Part shown: in pieces, positions 41,519-51,493 of the stretch
Position numbering within the stretch: position 1 is the stretch's first letter
Layout of the letters: each line of letters starts with the position of its first letter
Origin: Fen-1273 sp963748405
GTDB taxonomy: Bacteria; Bacteroidota; Ignavibacteria; UBA10030; UBA6906
Direction: 5' to 3'
Assembly: GCA_963748405.1 (NCBI GenBank)
Contig: CAVVIT010000005.1
Location: 496,001 to 560,000 of the forward strand
Length of the DNA stretch: 64,000 bases
The notes under the pieces: generated by a model
What the model was told of the DNA's origin: nothing
The model's input: only the letters and a program-made list of their open reading frames with translations
Databases searched by the model: none
Translations under genes and position numbers: made by a program

Positions 41519-41842
41519 CTACATCGTTTCGCCGGTGGCCTTCGACACCCGCAGCCGCTTCTTCTTGCCGGTCGCCGGGTCGGTCACGATCTTCGTACCG
41601 ATGCGCGTGATCTCGTTCGTCTTGGGGTCCATGAGCATCACGTTCGACACGTGGATCGGCGCCTCCCGCTGGACGATCCCTCCCTGCGGGTTCTTCTGGC
41701 TCGGGCGGCTGTGCCGCTTCATGATGTTGACCCCCTCGATGATCACCCGCTGCTTCTCCGGGTACACCTTCAGGACTTTCCCGCTCTTGCCGCGGGAGTT
41801 GCCGGCGATCACCATCACGTTGTCGTTCTTCCGTATCTTCAT
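41519..41842 (-). CDS. rplX: 50S ribosomal protein L24
   Basis: This 107-residue L24 has a KOW motif at the start (KIRKNDNVMVIAGNSRGKSGK) and the conserved EGVNIMKRHSRPSQKNPQGG. L24 starts assembly of the large subunit by binding the 23S rRNA 5' domain. It lies 20 bp after rplN. Confidence 0.97.
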   Translation of the reverse strand: MKIRKNDNVMVIAGNSRGKSGKVLKVYPEKQRVIIEGVNIMKRHSRPSQKNPQGGIVQREAPIHVSNVMLMDPKTNEITRIGTKIVTDPATGKKKRLRVSKATGETM

Positions 41843-41862
41843 GCTTCTTCCTCAGGTTGTCG

Positions 41863-42231
41863 TTACAGCACTTCGGGCGCGAGAGAGACGATCTTCATGT
41901 ACTGCTTTTCCCTGAGCTCGCGCGCAACGGGACCGAAAATGCGGCTCCCGCGGGGCTCGCCCTGGTCGTTGATCAGGACCGCGGCGTTTTCGTCGAACCG
42001 GATGAACGAGCCGTCCTTGCGCCGGGTCTCCTTCTTGGTGCGCACGATGACCGCCCGCGCGACCTCGCCCTTCTTCACCGTGGCTCCCGGGATCGCGGTC
42101 TTCACGCTGACGACGACGACGTCCCCCAATCCCGCATACCGGCGGTCGGAACCGCCGAGCACGCGGATGCAGCGCACTTTCTTCGCGCCGGAGTTGTCGG
42201 CGACGACGAGATTTGTTTCTTCTTGAATCAT
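41863..42231 (-). CDS. rplN: 50S ribosomal protein L14
   Basis: This 122-residue L14 contains LVVADNSGAKKVRCIRVLGG and ends GPVARELREKQYMKIVSLAPEVL, the exact family length. It forms bridges to the small subunit. It lies between rpsQ and rplX. Confidence 0.98.
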   Translation of the reverse strand: MIQEETNLVVADNSGAKKVRCIRVLGGSDRRYAGLGDVVVVSVKTAIPGATVKKGEVARAVIVRTKKETRRKDGSFIRFDENAAVLINDQGEPRGSRIFGPVARELREKQYMKIVSLAPEVL

Positions 42232-42253
42232 TGGTGGACTCCGTGTACGGGGT

Positions 42254-42541
42254 TTACTTCGCCTTCTCCAGGATCTCGACGAGCCGCCAGCGCTTCAGCT
42301 TGCTCAACGGGCGCGTTTCCATGATCTTCACCGTGTCGCCGACGCCCGCGGCACGCTTCTCGTCGTGCACCATGAGCTTCGTCGTCCTTCTGAAGTACTT
42401 CTTGTAGATCGGATGGGGCACCCGGCGCTCGATCGCGACAAGGATGCTCTTCTCCATTTTGCTGCTCACAACCTTGCCGACCCGGGTCTTCCGCTGCGCT
42501 GTGCGCTTCGCCGCCGGGGCATTCCGGACTTCGTCACTCAT
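42254..42541 (-). CDS. rpsQ: 30S ribosomal protein S17
   Basis: This 95-residue S17 has an OB fold with KTRVGKVVSSKMEKSILVAI and HPIYKKYFRRTTKLMVHDE, plus a short N-terminal extension. Its ATG overlaps the rpmC stop by 4 bp (ATGA), so translation is coupled. Confidence 0.97.
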   Translation of the reverse strand: MSDEVRNAPAAKRTAQRKTRVGKVVSSKMEKSILVAIERRVPHPIYKKYFRRTTKLMVHDEKRAAGVGDTVKIMETRPLSKLKRWRLVEILEKAK

Positions 42542-42765
42542 GGTGTCTTCACCTCTTTTTTCGGTGTTGGTGCCGCCGCGCGCTGCTTCTCATTGATGAG
42601 CGTCTTGAGCCTGGCGATGTCGCGCCGGACGGAGCGGACCTTGATCGGGCTTTCGAGCTGGCTCGTCGCGAGCTGGAACCTGAGGTTTCCCAGGCTCTCC
42701 TCCTCGTCCGCGAGGCGCTTCTTCAGTTCGTCGATCGACAGTTCCCTGATTTCGGATGCTTTCAT
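42538..42765 (-). CDS. rpmC: 50S ribosomal protein L29
   Basis: This 75-residue L29 starts MKASEIRELSIDELKKRLAD and forms the usual two long helices (NLRFQLATSQLESPIKVRSV). L29 lies at the exit of the peptide tunnel. It overlaps rpsQ by 4 bp. Confidence 0.97.
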   Translation of the reverse strand: MKASEIRELSIDELKKRLADEEESLGNLRFQLATSQLESPIKVRSVRRDIARLKTLINEKQRAAAPTPKKEVKTP

Positions 42766-42781
42766 AACCGGTCCTTCCCTT

Positions 42782-43204
42782 TCACTTCCCGTCGTAATCG
42801 GGCCTGACGCTGACGCGCGTCTTGATCGGAAGCTTGTGCGAGGCCAGACGCAGGGCTTCCACCGCCGTCGCCTTCGCCGTACCCCCCACCTCGAACATGA
42901 TCCGCCCGGGTTTCACGACCGCCACCCAGTATTCCGGGGCGCCCTTTCCCTTTCCCATGCGCGTTTCCGCGGGCTTCTTCGTGACGGGCTTGTCGGGGAA
43001 GATCCGGATCCAGACGCGTCCCTCCCGCTTCATGAGCCTCGTCAGCGTGACGCGGGCCGCCTCGATCTGCCGCTGGGTGATCCACCCGGGTTCGAGCGCC
43101 TTCAGGCCGAAATCCCCGAAATCCACGTTCGATCCCCGCGTCGCTTTTCCCCGCATGCGCCCGCGCTGCGCTTTTCTGTATTTGACTCGTTTCGGCATCA
43201 ACAT
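42782..43204 (-). CDS. rplP: 50S ribosomal protein L16
   Basis: This 140-residue L16 contains MPKRVKYRKAQRGRMRGKAT, NVDFGDFGLKALEPGWITQR and RIFPDKPVTKKPAETRMGKG. L16 helps tRNA binding at the A site. The first ATG (43204) has GGAG 9 nt upstream; the usual family start is two codons downstream (43198). Confidence 0.97.
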   Translation of the reverse strand: MLMPKRVKYRKAQRGRMRGKATRGSNVDFGDFGLKALEPGWITQRQIEAARVTLTRLMKREGRVWIRIFPDKPVTKKPAETRMGKGKGAPEYWVAVVKPGRIMFEVGGTAKATAVEALRLASHKLPIKTRVSVRPDYDGK

Positions 43205-43228
43205 GGGAAACTACTCCGTCGTTATCGC

Positions 43229-43897
43229 TTACTGTTGTCCGCGTCGGGGGGGGGCCTGCATGCTCTGCTGGGCATCGAGCACCTCGCCCTTGCAGATCCA
43301 GACCTTCACGCCGATGGCGCCGTACACCGTCCGCGCAGTCGCCGTCGCATAGTCGATCTCGGCACGGAGCGTGTGCAGCGGTATGCGCCCTTCCTTGTAC
43401 TGTTCGCGCCGCGACATTTCGGCGCCGCCGAGGCGGCCGCTGGTCATGACGCGGACTCCCTCCGCACCCATCCTCATCGCGGCCGTGATGCCGTTCTTCA
43501 TCGCGCGGCGGAAGGCGATGCGCCCCTCGAGCTGCTGGGCGATGTTCTCCGCCACGAGATAGGCGTCGAGCTCGGGCCGCTTGATCTCGTTGATGAGGAT
43601 CTTCACTTCCTTGTTCGTGATCTTCTTGAGCTCCTCTTCGAGCTGGGAAATTTCCTTCCCGCTCCTGCCGATGACGATGCCCGGGCGCGACGTGTTGATG
43701 GTGATGACCGCCCGCTTCGGCGTCCGCTCGATGAGGATGCGCGAGATCCCCGCCTTCTTCAGGCGGTTCCTCACGTAGTTCCGGATCGTCGTGTCCTCCG
43801 CGAGCTTGCTTGCGAACGACTTTTCGTCGTACCAGTTTGAGTCCCAGGAGCGGATGATCCCCAGACGCAGGCCGATCGGATTGACTTTCTGTCCCAA
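43229..43897 (-). CDS. rpsC: 30S ribosomal protein S3
   Basis: This 222-residue S3 begins (M)GQKVNPIGLRLGIIRSWDSN and has the KH domain (RPGIVIGRSGKEISQLEEEL) and C-terminal domain (EGVRVMTSGRLGGAEMSRRE). It forms part of the mRNA entry site. The start codon is TTG 43897 with GGAGGA 3 nt upstream, a short spacing; the frame is open further up but that part overlaps rplV and is not S3-like. Confidence 0.96.
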   Translation of the reverse strand: MGQKVNPIGLRLGIIRSWDSNWYDEKSFASKLAEDTTIRNYVRNRLKKAGISRILIERTPKRAVITINTSRPGIVIGRSGKEISQLEEELKKITNKEVKILINEIKRPELDAYLVAENIAQQLEGRIAFRRAMKNGITAAMRMGAEGVRVMTSGRLGGAEMSRREQYKEGRIPLHTLRAEIDYATATARTVYGAIGVKVWICKGEVLDAQQSMQAPPRRGQQ

Positions 43898-43919
43898 ATA
43901 TCCTCCAGAGTGAGCTTGC

Positions 43920-44339
43920 TTATTTCGCCGCGGGCGCGGCTTTGTGTTTTGCGCCGCTCTGCGTATTCCTCGAAGCCGTCTTCGCAGGCTTCGTCGTCTC
44001 TTTCGAGGCCACGACGATCGTGACATGGTTCGAACGCTTCCGGATGCGGTACGCCCGCCCCATCGGGGCCGGGCTGATCCTCTTCATCGTCATCCCGCCG
44101 TCCACGGACGCGAGCTTCACGACGATCTCTTCGGGCTCCAGGCGCCCCCCCTCGTCCTTGTTCTGCAGGTTCGAGACGGCCGAGCGCAGGACCTTCTCCG
44201 CGACCTTCGAAGCGTGCTTCGGGGAGAAATGGAGAATGTGGAGCGCCTCGGGAACCGACTTCCCCCGGATCAGATCGATCACGAGCCGCATCTTGCGCGG
44301 AGAGGTTCCTATGTACCGGTTAATCGCCTTTGCTTCCAT
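43920..44339 (-). CDS. rplV: 50S ribosomal protein L22
   Basis: This 139-residue L22 contains RYIGTSPRKMRLVIDLIRGK and the tunnel hairpin region MKRISPAPMGRAYRIRKRSN. The last 25 residues are a Lys/Ala/Thr tail beyond the roughly 110-residue core. L22 lines the peptide exit tunnel. Confidence 0.97.
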   Translation of the reverse strand: MEAKAINRYIGTSPRKMRLVIDLIRGKSVPEALHILHFSPKHASKVAEKVLRSAVSNLQNKDEGGRLEPEEIVVKLASVDGGMTMKRISPAPMGRAYRIRKRSNHVTIVVASKETTKPAKTASRNTQSGAKHKAAPAAK

Positions 44340-44360
44340 TGCTTCCTCTCGAGTGGGGCC

Positions 44361-44651
44361 TTAGGCCGCGGGAGTTGTCGTTTCTTCCTTTTTGATCCCC
44401 GGGTGGACGCGGAACGTCCGCGTCGGGGAGAATTCGCCGAGCTTGTGTCCGACCATCCCTTCGTGGATGTACACCGGGATGAACTTGTTCCCGTTGTGCA
44501 CCGCGAACGTGTGGCCGACGAAGTCAGGCGTGATCGTACACGCGCGTGCCCAGGTCTTGATCACCTTCTTCTGGTTCGACTTGTTGAGCGCTTCCACCTG
44601 TTCGAGCACTCGCTGGCTCACGAACGGTCCTTTTTTCAGCGAACGGGTCAT
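44361..44651 (-). CDS. rpsS: 30S ribosomal protein S19
   Basis: This 96-residue S19 starts MTRSLKKGPFVSQRVLEQVE and contains FVGHTFAVHNGNKFIPVYIH and MVGHKLGEFSPTRTFRVHPG. It lies in the 30S head with S13. Only 6 bp separate it from rplB. Confidence 0.98.
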   Translation of the reverse strand: MTRSLKKGPFVSQRVLEQVEALNKSNQKKVIKTWARACTITPDFVGHTFAVHNGNKFIPVYIHEGMVGHKLGEFSPTRTFRVHPGIKKEETTTPAA

Positions 44652-44657
44652 GCGTGC

Positions 44658-45485
44658 TTACCTCCTCCGTTTCACGATATACTTGCTTGACGGCTTCTTT
44701 CTCCAGCGGGTCTTCTTGCCCTTCGTGTGCCAGCCCCAGGGGGAGACCGGGTGGGGGTTCCCCTGCGGGGATTTTCCCTCGCCGCCGCCGTGCGGATGGT
44801 CCACCGGGTTCATCACGACCCCCCGCGACTGCGGGCGGATGCCGAGCCAGCGGGAGCGGCCGGCCTTGCCGATGCTGATGTTCTCGTGGTCCGCGTTCCC
44901 CACGCTGCCGATCGTCGCCAGGCACTCGGCGGGAATGTTGCGGATCTCGCCCGAGGGGAGGCGGAGCTGCGCGAATTTTCCCTCTTTCGCCATCAGCTGG
45001 ATGCTCATCCCCGCGCTCCGCGCGATCTGGGCGCCCTTGCCGGGACGCATTTCCACGTTGTGCACGAACGTTCCCGCGGGGATGCCCGAGAGCGGCAGCG
45101 CGTTCCCCGCGCGGATCTCGGCGTCCGGACCGGAACGGAGCACGTCACCGGTCTTCACGCCGTCCGGCGCGATGATGTACCTGCGTTCGCCGTCCGCGTA
45201 CTGCAGGAGCGCGATGCGCGCCGAGCGGTTCGGGTCGTACTCGATCGCCGTCACCTTCGCGTCCATGCCGAACTTGTTCCGCTTGAAATCGATCACGCGG
45301 TAGAAGCGCTTGTGCCCGCCCCCGCGGTGGCGCGACGTCACGCGGCCGGTGTTGTTTCTCCCCCCCGATTTGCGCAGGGGCTCCAGGAGCGATTTCTCCG
45401 GGTGCGACTTCGTGATCTCGTCGAACGCCGCCACGGACATCCAGCGCGTTCCCGGGGTTACCGGCTTGAATTTTCGTATTGCCAT
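44658..45485 (-). CDS. rplB: 50S ribosomal protein L2
   Basis: This 275-residue L2 contains MAIRKFKPVTPGTRWMSVAA, GRNNTGRVTSRHRGGGHKRF, and the functional C-terminal loop with MNPVDHPHGGGEGKSPQGNP, whose His is important for peptidyl transfer. The length is normal. Confidence 0.98.
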   Translation of the reverse strand: MAIRKFKPVTPGTRWMSVAAFDEITKSHPEKSLLEPLRKSGGRNNTGRVTSRHRGGGHKRFYRVIDFKRNKFGMDAKVTAIEYDPNRSARIALLQYADGERRYIIAPDGVKTGDVLRSGPDAEIRAGNALPLSGIPAGTFVHNVEMRPGKGAQIARSAGMSIQLMAKEGKFAQLRLPSGEIRNIPAECLATIGSVGNADHENISIGKAGRSRWLGIRPQSRGVVMNPVDHPHGGGEGKSPQGNPHPVSPWGWHTKGKKTRWRKKPSSKYIVKRRR

Positions 45486-45502
45486 GACGGTTCTTTCTGC
45501 TG

Positions 45503-45793
45503 TCAGACGTTCTGGAAGAACTGGATCTTGTCACCGTCCTTCAACCGCACGATCGCCTTCTTCCATTCGGGCGTGCGCCCCGCGAACCGGCCCTTGCGGG
45601 TCATCTGGGATTTCGATTTCCCCTTGTGCCTGCTCGTGCGGACGTCGACGACGGTGACGTTGAATTTCTTCTCGACCGCTCGCGCGATCTCGATCTTGTT
45701 CGCCCGGAGCGTCACCTCGAAGGCGTACTGCCCCTTTTCCTGGAGCGCGGTCATTTTTTCGGTGACGATCGGTCGTTTCAGTATGCCAGTCAT
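45503..45793 (-). CDS. rplW: 50S ribosomal protein L23
   Basis: This 96-residue L23 contains LKRPIVTEKMTALQEKGQYA and VEKKFNVTVVDVRTSRHKGK. It sits at the tunnel exit and docks trigger factor and SRP. It lies 5 bp after rplD. Confidence 0.97.
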   Translation of the reverse strand: MTGILKRPIVTEKMTALQEKGQYAFEVTLRANKIEIARAVEKKFNVTVVDVRTSRHKGKSKSQMTRKGRFAGRTPEWKKAIVRLKDGDKIQFFQNV

Positions 45794-45798
45794 GCTCG

Positions 45799-46428
45799 TC
45801 AGTTCTTGAATGTGTTCTGAAGGACCTCGACAGCGCTCTTCTGGATCAGGAGGACCTGGTTGTTCACGAAGTCGTACGTGGACGCCTTGTCCGCCACGAG
45901 AACGTTGAACTTCGGGATGTTCCTTCCCGATTTCACGACGTTGATGTCCGACCGGGGGACGAGCATCAGCGTCTTTGCCGCGTCAAGCTCAAGGGCCTTC
46001 AGGACGGTGACCATGTCCCTGGTCTTCGGCCCCGAGAACGTGAAGTCCTCCACGATCCTGATCTGCCCTTCCTTCGCCTTGTGCGAAAGGGCGGACTTGC
46101 GGGCCAGCTTCCGGAGTCCCGCGGGGAGCGTGTTGGAGTAGTCGCGGGGCTTGGGACCGAAGATCGATCCGCCGCCGACGTTCACCGGGGAGCGCGACGA
46201 ACCCTGGCGCGCCTGTCCCGTGTGCTTCTGCTTGAACGGCTTCTTGCCGCCGCCGCGGACTTCCTCGCGCGTCTTCACCTTCGACGTCCCCTGCCGCTGG
46301 TTGTCAAGGTACACCCGTACCGCGCGGAACATCGCGTCCTCGTTCGGCTCGATGCCGAAGATGTCGGCGGAGAGCTTCACCATCTCGCCGCTCTTGGTGC
46401 CGTCTTTCTTGTAGACTTCCAGTTCCAT
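45799..46428 (-). CDS. rplD: 50S ribosomal protein L4
   Basis: This 209-residue L4 has the long basic loop with KTREEVRGGGKKPFKQKHTG and GSIFGPKPRDYSNTLPAGLR, which reaches into the exit tunnel, and the alpha/beta core (LVADKASTYDFVNNQVLLIQ). In many bacteria L4 represses the S10 operon; no matching leader was recognised here. Confidence 0.97.
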   Translation of the reverse strand: MELEVYKKDGTKSGEMVKLSADIFGIEPNEDAMFRAVRVYLDNQRQGTSKVKTREEVRGGGKKPFKQKHTGQARQGSSRSPVNVGGGSIFGPKPRDYSNTLPAGLRKLARKSALSHKAKEGQIRIVEDFTFSGPKTRDMVTVLKALELDAAKTLMLVPRSDINVVKSGRNIPKFNVLVADKASTYDFVNNQVLLIQKSAVEVLQNTFKN

Positions 46429-46448
46429 CGCCGCGCTTTCTGTAAGGA

Positions 46449-47081
46449 TTATTGAGCCTTGCGTTTGCGTATCTCCAGGTACCCGTTGATCGCCCCGGGA
46501 ACCGAGCCCTTGAGGAGGAGGAGGTTCGAATCGGGGATGATCCCCACGACCTTCAGATTGTGCACCGTGACCTGCTCGCCCCCCATCCGGCCGGCCATGC
46601 GCATTCCCTTGAACACGCGCGAGGGGTGGGAGGAGGAACCGATCGAGCCCGGCGCGCGCTCCCTGTCGCTCTGGCCGTGCGTCCTGAAACCGCCGCCGAA
46701 GTGGTGGCGTTTCACGACCCCCTGAAACCCCTTCCCCTTCGACGTGCCGATCACGGAGACGACGTCCCCCTTGGCGAACACCGCTTCCACCTTGATTTCC
46801 TGCCCCGGCTGCACCTCGGGCATGTCCTGCTCGCGGAACTCGCGGACGAGCTTCGTGGCCTTCGCACCGGATTTCGCGAAATGCCCCTTCTCCGGCTTCG
46901 TGACGAGCCGCTCACGCATCGGGTCGAACCCGAGCTGCACCGCCCCGTATCCGTCGCGCTCTTTGGTCTTGATCTGCGTGACGTAGCACGGGCCGGCCTC
47001 GATCACCGTGCACGGTACCACCTGACCGGAATCGTCGAAGATGCTGGTCATGCCGATTTTTTTACCCAGGAGTCCGTTCAT
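46449..47081 (-). CDS. rplC: 50S ribosomal protein L3
   Basis: This 210-residue L3 starts MNGLLGKKIGMTSIFDDSGQ and has KGKGFQGVVKRHHFGGGFRT with the conserved Gln of the methylation site region and GSIGSSSHPSRVFKGMRMAG. I prefer the ATG at 47081 because L3 proteins begin close to GLLGKK; an in-frame ATG at 47093 would add four residues. Between it and rpsJ lies a 135-bp GC-rich spacer with a small hairpin (GGCAGC/GCTGCC) and no open frame. Confidence 0.96.
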   Translation of the reverse strand: MNGLLGKKIGMTSIFDDSGQVVPCTVIEAGPCYVTQIKTKERDGYGAVQLGFDPMRERLVTKPEKGHFAKSGAKATKLVREFREQDMPEVQPGQEIKVEAVFAKGDVVSVIGTSKGKGFQGVVKRHHFGGGFRTHGQSDRERAPGSIGSSSHPSRVFKGMRMAGRMGGEQVTVHNLKVVGIIPDSNLLLLKGSVPGAINGYLEIRKRKAQ

Positions 47082-47216
47082 GCGTTCATCCATTGTAAGA
47101 ATACATCGCCTCGGGCCGACGGCTCCGCCGCCGGCAGCGCTGGTGCTGCCGTGCCGCCCCGGCCGTACTTCACCGCCGGAACGACGCCCTGCCCAAACGT
47201 TTCAAATGATCGCGGG

Positions 47217-47525
47217 TTATACTTTGATCTCGACGTCGACGCCCGCGGGTAGATCGAGCTTCATCAGGGAATCGACGGTCTTGTTCGTCGAGTTGAGGAT
47301 GTCGATCAGCCGCTTGTGCGCGCGCGTCTCGAACTGCTCCCTCGACTTCTTGTCAACGTGAGGAGATCGAAGCACAGTATACACCGTACGCTTCGTCGGT
47401 AACGGTATCGGGCCTGAGACCACAGCGCCTGTTGACTTCACAGTCTTGATGATTTTTTCCGCAGACTTGTCGATCAGGTTGTGATCGTACGACTTGAGCT
47501 TTATGCGTATCTTCTGCCCGGCCAC
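47217..47525 (-). CDS. rpsJ: 30S ribosomal protein S10 (NusE)
   Basis: This 102-residue S10 contains KIRIKLKSYDHNLIDKSAEK, GPIPLPTKRTVYTVLRSPHV and DLPAGVDVEIKV. It is both a 30S protein and the NusE antitermination factor that pairs with NusB. Translation starts at GTG with GGAG about 11 nt upstream. It follows tuf across a hairpin. Confidence 0.97.
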   Translation of the reverse strand: MAGQKIRIKLKSYDHNLIDKSAEKIIKTVKSTGAVVSGPIPLPTKRTVYTVLRSPHVDKKSREQFETRAHKRLIDILNSTNKTVDSLMKLDLPAGVDVEIKV

Positions 47526-47564
47526 GTTTGTCAGTACTCCATGTAAACCCTTGAGACAACGGGA

Positions 47565-47589
47565 GGCGCGCCGCCCGAGGGGGCGCGCC
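47565..47589 (-). terminator. Hairpin between tuf and rpsJ
   Basis: Two copies of the palindrome GGCGCGCC (47565-47572 and 47582-47589) can pair into an 8-bp stem over a 9-nt loop. No U-run follows on the minus strand. It may be a pause or partial terminator that lets tuf be expressed above the downstream genes. Confidence 0.4.
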
Positions 47590-47604
47590 GCCCACGAAAC
47601 AGCA

Positions 47605-48816
<1,212 letters not shown>

Positions 48817-48866
48817 TTGCGTACTCTCCTCTGGTATAAAAGGGGATGGTGGTGACGGCCCCGATC

Positions 48867-50969
48867 CTAAGCGGTCACTGTTTCTTTGCCCTTGAGCTTT
48901 TCGATAATCTGTTCCGAGACGCTCTTCGGCGTTTCATCGTAATGCGAGAGCTCCATCGTGTAGATCGCCCGTCCCTGCGTCATGGAGCGGAGCGTTGTGG
49001 AATAGCCGAACATCTCCGACAGGGGAACCGCGGCCTTGATGACCTGCGCGTCCTTCCTGGGATTCATCCCCTCGATCTTCCCGCGTCGCGAGTTCAGGTC
49101 GCCGATGACGTCGCCCATGTACTCCTCCGGGGTGACAACCTCCACGGCCATGATCGGCTCGAGGATCGCCGGGTTGGCCTTCCGGGCCCCTTCCTTGAAC
49201 GCAATGGAGCCGGCGATCTTGAACGCCATCTCGGAAGAATCCACATCGTGGAACGAACCGTCGAACAGCTTCACCTTCACGTCTTCCACCGGGTACCCGG
49301 CCAGGACGCCGTTCTTCATCGCTTCCACGATGCCCTGCTCGGTCGGCTTGATGTACTCTTTCGGCACCACGCCGCCCACGATCGCGTTCTCGAACTCGAA
49401 CCCCTTCCCCTTCTCGTTCGGCTCCAGCTCGATCCAGACGTGGCCGTACTGGCCGCGCCCGCCCGACTGGCGCACGAACTTCCCCTCCGCCTGGACCTTC
49501 TTGCGGATCGTCTCCTTGTATGCGACCTGGGGTTTGCCGATGTTGGCTTCGACCCGGAATTCCCGCTTCATCCTGTCGATGATAATCTCCAGGTGGAGCT
49601 CCCCCATGCCGCTGATGATCGTCTGCCCCGTCTCCTCGTTCGTCGCCACGCGGAGCGTCGGGTCTTCCTCCGTCAGCTTCTGCAGGGCCTCCCCCATCTT
49701 CTCCTGGTCGGCCTTCGTCTTCGGCTCGATCGCCACGTGGATGACCGGATCGGGGAACGTCATCTTTTCGAGGATGATCGGATCGTCCTCGTCGCAGAGC
49801 GTGTCGCCCGTGCGGGTGTGCTTGAGACCGACGGCGGCGACGATGTCGCCGGCGTACGCCTCGTCGACGTCCTCGCGCGTGTTCGCGTGCATGCGGAGGA
49901 TCCTGCTGATCCGTTCTTTCTTGTCCGCCACCGAATTGTAGACGTAGGACCCCGACTTGAGCGTGCCCGCGTAGACCCGGAAATAGGTCAGGCGGCCCAC
50001 GAACGGGTCGGTCATGATCTTGAAGGCCAGCGCCGCGAACTGCCCGCCGTCCTCAACCTTGCGGGTCACGTGATCCGTCAGGTTCATGTGGTGCCCGGTG
50101 ATCATCCCCTCGTTCAGGTCCAGGGGGGACGGGAGGTAATCGATGACCCCGTCCAGGAGCATCTGCACCCCCTTGTTCTTGAAGGAGGAACCGCAGAGCA
50201 CCGGGATGATGCTCACCTTCAGGGAGGCACGGCGGAGAACCGTCATGATCTCCTTCGGGGTGATCTCTTTCCCTTCCAGGTATTTTTCCAGAAGCGTGTC
50301 GTCCTCGTCGGAGACCGCCTCGAGCATTTTCGTCCTGTACTGCTGGGCCTTCGCCTTCATGTCGTGGGGGATCTCCATGTCCTCCCACTCGGCCCCGAGC
50401 GTCGACTCCTTGTACATCCGCGCCTTCATCGTCACGAGATCGATGATCCCGGTGAAGAGGTCCCCCTCGCCCACGGGAAGCTGGATCGGGACCGCGTTGG
50501 CGCTCAGCCGGTCCTTCATCATTTCGACGACGGCAAGGAAATCCGCCCCGACGCGGTCCATCTTGTTGACGAACGCGATGCGGGGGACGCCGTACTTGTC
50601 CATCTGGCGCCACACGGTCTCCGACTGCGGTTCGACGCCGCCCACCGAGCAGAAGAGCGCGACGGCGCCGTCCAGAACCCTGAGCGACCGTTCCACCTCG
50701 GCGGTGAAATCCACGTGCCCCGGGGTGTCGATGATGTTGATCCGGTGGTTGTTCCAGAAACAGGTGGTGGCGGCCGACGTGATCGTGATCCCGCGTTCCT
50801 TCTCCTGCTCCATCCAGTCCATCGTCGCCGCACCGTCGTGGACTTCCCCCATGCGGTGGAGCACCCCCGTGTAAAAGAGGATGCGCTCCGTCGTCGTGGT
50901 TTTGCCCGCGTCGATGTGCGCGCTGATTCCGATGTTCCTGGTCCGTTCTAGCGGATACTGTCTCGGCAT
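48867..50969 (-). CDS. fusA: Elongation factor G
   Basis: This 700-residue translocase has the P-loop AHIDAGKTTTTE (residues 17-28), switch I GITITSAATTCFW, switch II DTPGHVDFTAEV, and NKMDRVGAD, followed by domains II-V with GRGQYGHVWIELEP. I chose the ATG at 50969 because AGGAG stands just upstream and the EF-G family starts there; the longer frame overlaps rpsG. The long form without insertions fits the main translocation factor. Confidence 0.97.
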   Translation of the reverse strand: MPRQYPLERTRNIGISAHIDAGKTTTTERILFYTGVLHRMGEVHDGAATMDWMEQEKERGITITSAATTCFWNNHRINIIDTPGHVDFTAEVERSLRVLDGAVALFCSVGGVEPQSETVWRQMDKYGVPRIAFVNKMDRVGADFLAVVEMMKDRLSANAVPIQLPVGEGDLFTGIIDLVTMKARMYKESTLGAEWEDMEIPHDMKAKAQQYRTKMLEAVSDEDDTLLEKYLEGKEITPKEIMTVLRRASLKVSIIPVLCGSSFKNKGVQMLLDGVIDYLPSPLDLNEGMITGHHMNLTDHVTRKVEDGGQFAALAFKIMTDPFVGRLTYFRVYAGTLKSGSYVYNSVADKKERISRILRMHANTREDVDEAYAGDIVAAVGLKHTRTGDTLCDEDDPIILEKMTFPDPVIHVAIEPKTKADQEKMGEALQKLTEEDPTLRVATNEETGQTIISGMGELHLEIIIDRMKREFRVEANIGKPQVAYKETIRKKVQAEGKFVRQSGGRGQYGHVWIELEPNEKGKGFEFENAIVGGVVPKEYIKPTEQGIVEAMKNGVLAGYPVEDVKVKLFDGSFHDVDSSEMAFKIAGSIAFKEGARKANPAILEPIMAVEVVTPEEYMGDVIGDLNSRRGKIEGMNPRKDAQVIKAAVPLSEMFGYSTTLRSMTQGRAIYTMELSHYDETPKSVSEQIIEKLKGKETVTA

Positions 50970-50997
50970 AAGCTCCTGTTTCTCTCCCTCGTCCCCG

Positions 50998-51465
50998 TCA
51001 CCACTTGAAATGTGCAAAGGCCTTGTTCGCTTCGGCCATCTTGTGCGTGTCTTCTTTTTTCTTTACCGCGTTCCCCTCGCCGTTGGACGCCGCGATGAAC
51101 TCGGCGGCCAGCTTCTGGGACATCGACTTGTCCTTCCGGTCGCCGGCGTACCCGATGAGCCACCGGATCGCGAGCGCAACGCTCCGCTCGCCGCGGACCT
51201 CGGTGGGCACCTGGTATGTCGCGCCGCCGACGCGGCGGGCCTTCACCTCGAGCATCGGGCGCGTGTTGCTGACCGCCTTCTTGAACACTTCGAGCCCCGT
51301 GCTCTTCGTCCGCTCCTCGATGAGCTGGAACGCGTCATAGAGGATGTGGCGCGCGAGGTGCTTCTTCCCGCGCTTCATGATGTTGTTGATGAACTCCGAA
51401 ACCAGGACATCGCCGTACTTCGGATCGGGGATGGTGGCTCTGGGTGTCGATTTTTTCTTTCTCAC
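50998..51465 (-). CDS. rpsG: 30S ribosomal protein S7
   Basis: This 155-residue S7 contains PDPKYGDVLVSEFINNIMKR, KARRVGGATYQVPTEVRGER and the C-terminal tail DTHKMAEANKAFAHFKW. S7 starts assembly of the 30S head and contacts E-site tRNA. It starts at GTG with a poor ribosome-binding site, which suggests coupling to rpsL 28 bp upstream. Confidence 0.97.
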   Translation of the reverse strand: MRKKKSTPRATIPDPKYGDVLVSEFINNIMKRGKKHLARHILYDAFQLIEERTKSTGLEVFKKAVSNTRPMLEVKARRVGGATYQVPTEVRGERSVALAIRWLIGYAGDRKDKSMSQKLAAEFIAASNGEGNAVKKKEDTHKMAEANKAFAHFKW

Positions 51466-51493
51466 GTCGTCGTCCGTTTTCCTGGAGGGAGGG

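Noticed and set aside
47094..47216. Hidden gene in the rplC-rpsJ spacer
   Set aside because: No open frame with a ribosome-binding site was seen; the spacer is only GC-rich sequence with a small hairpin.
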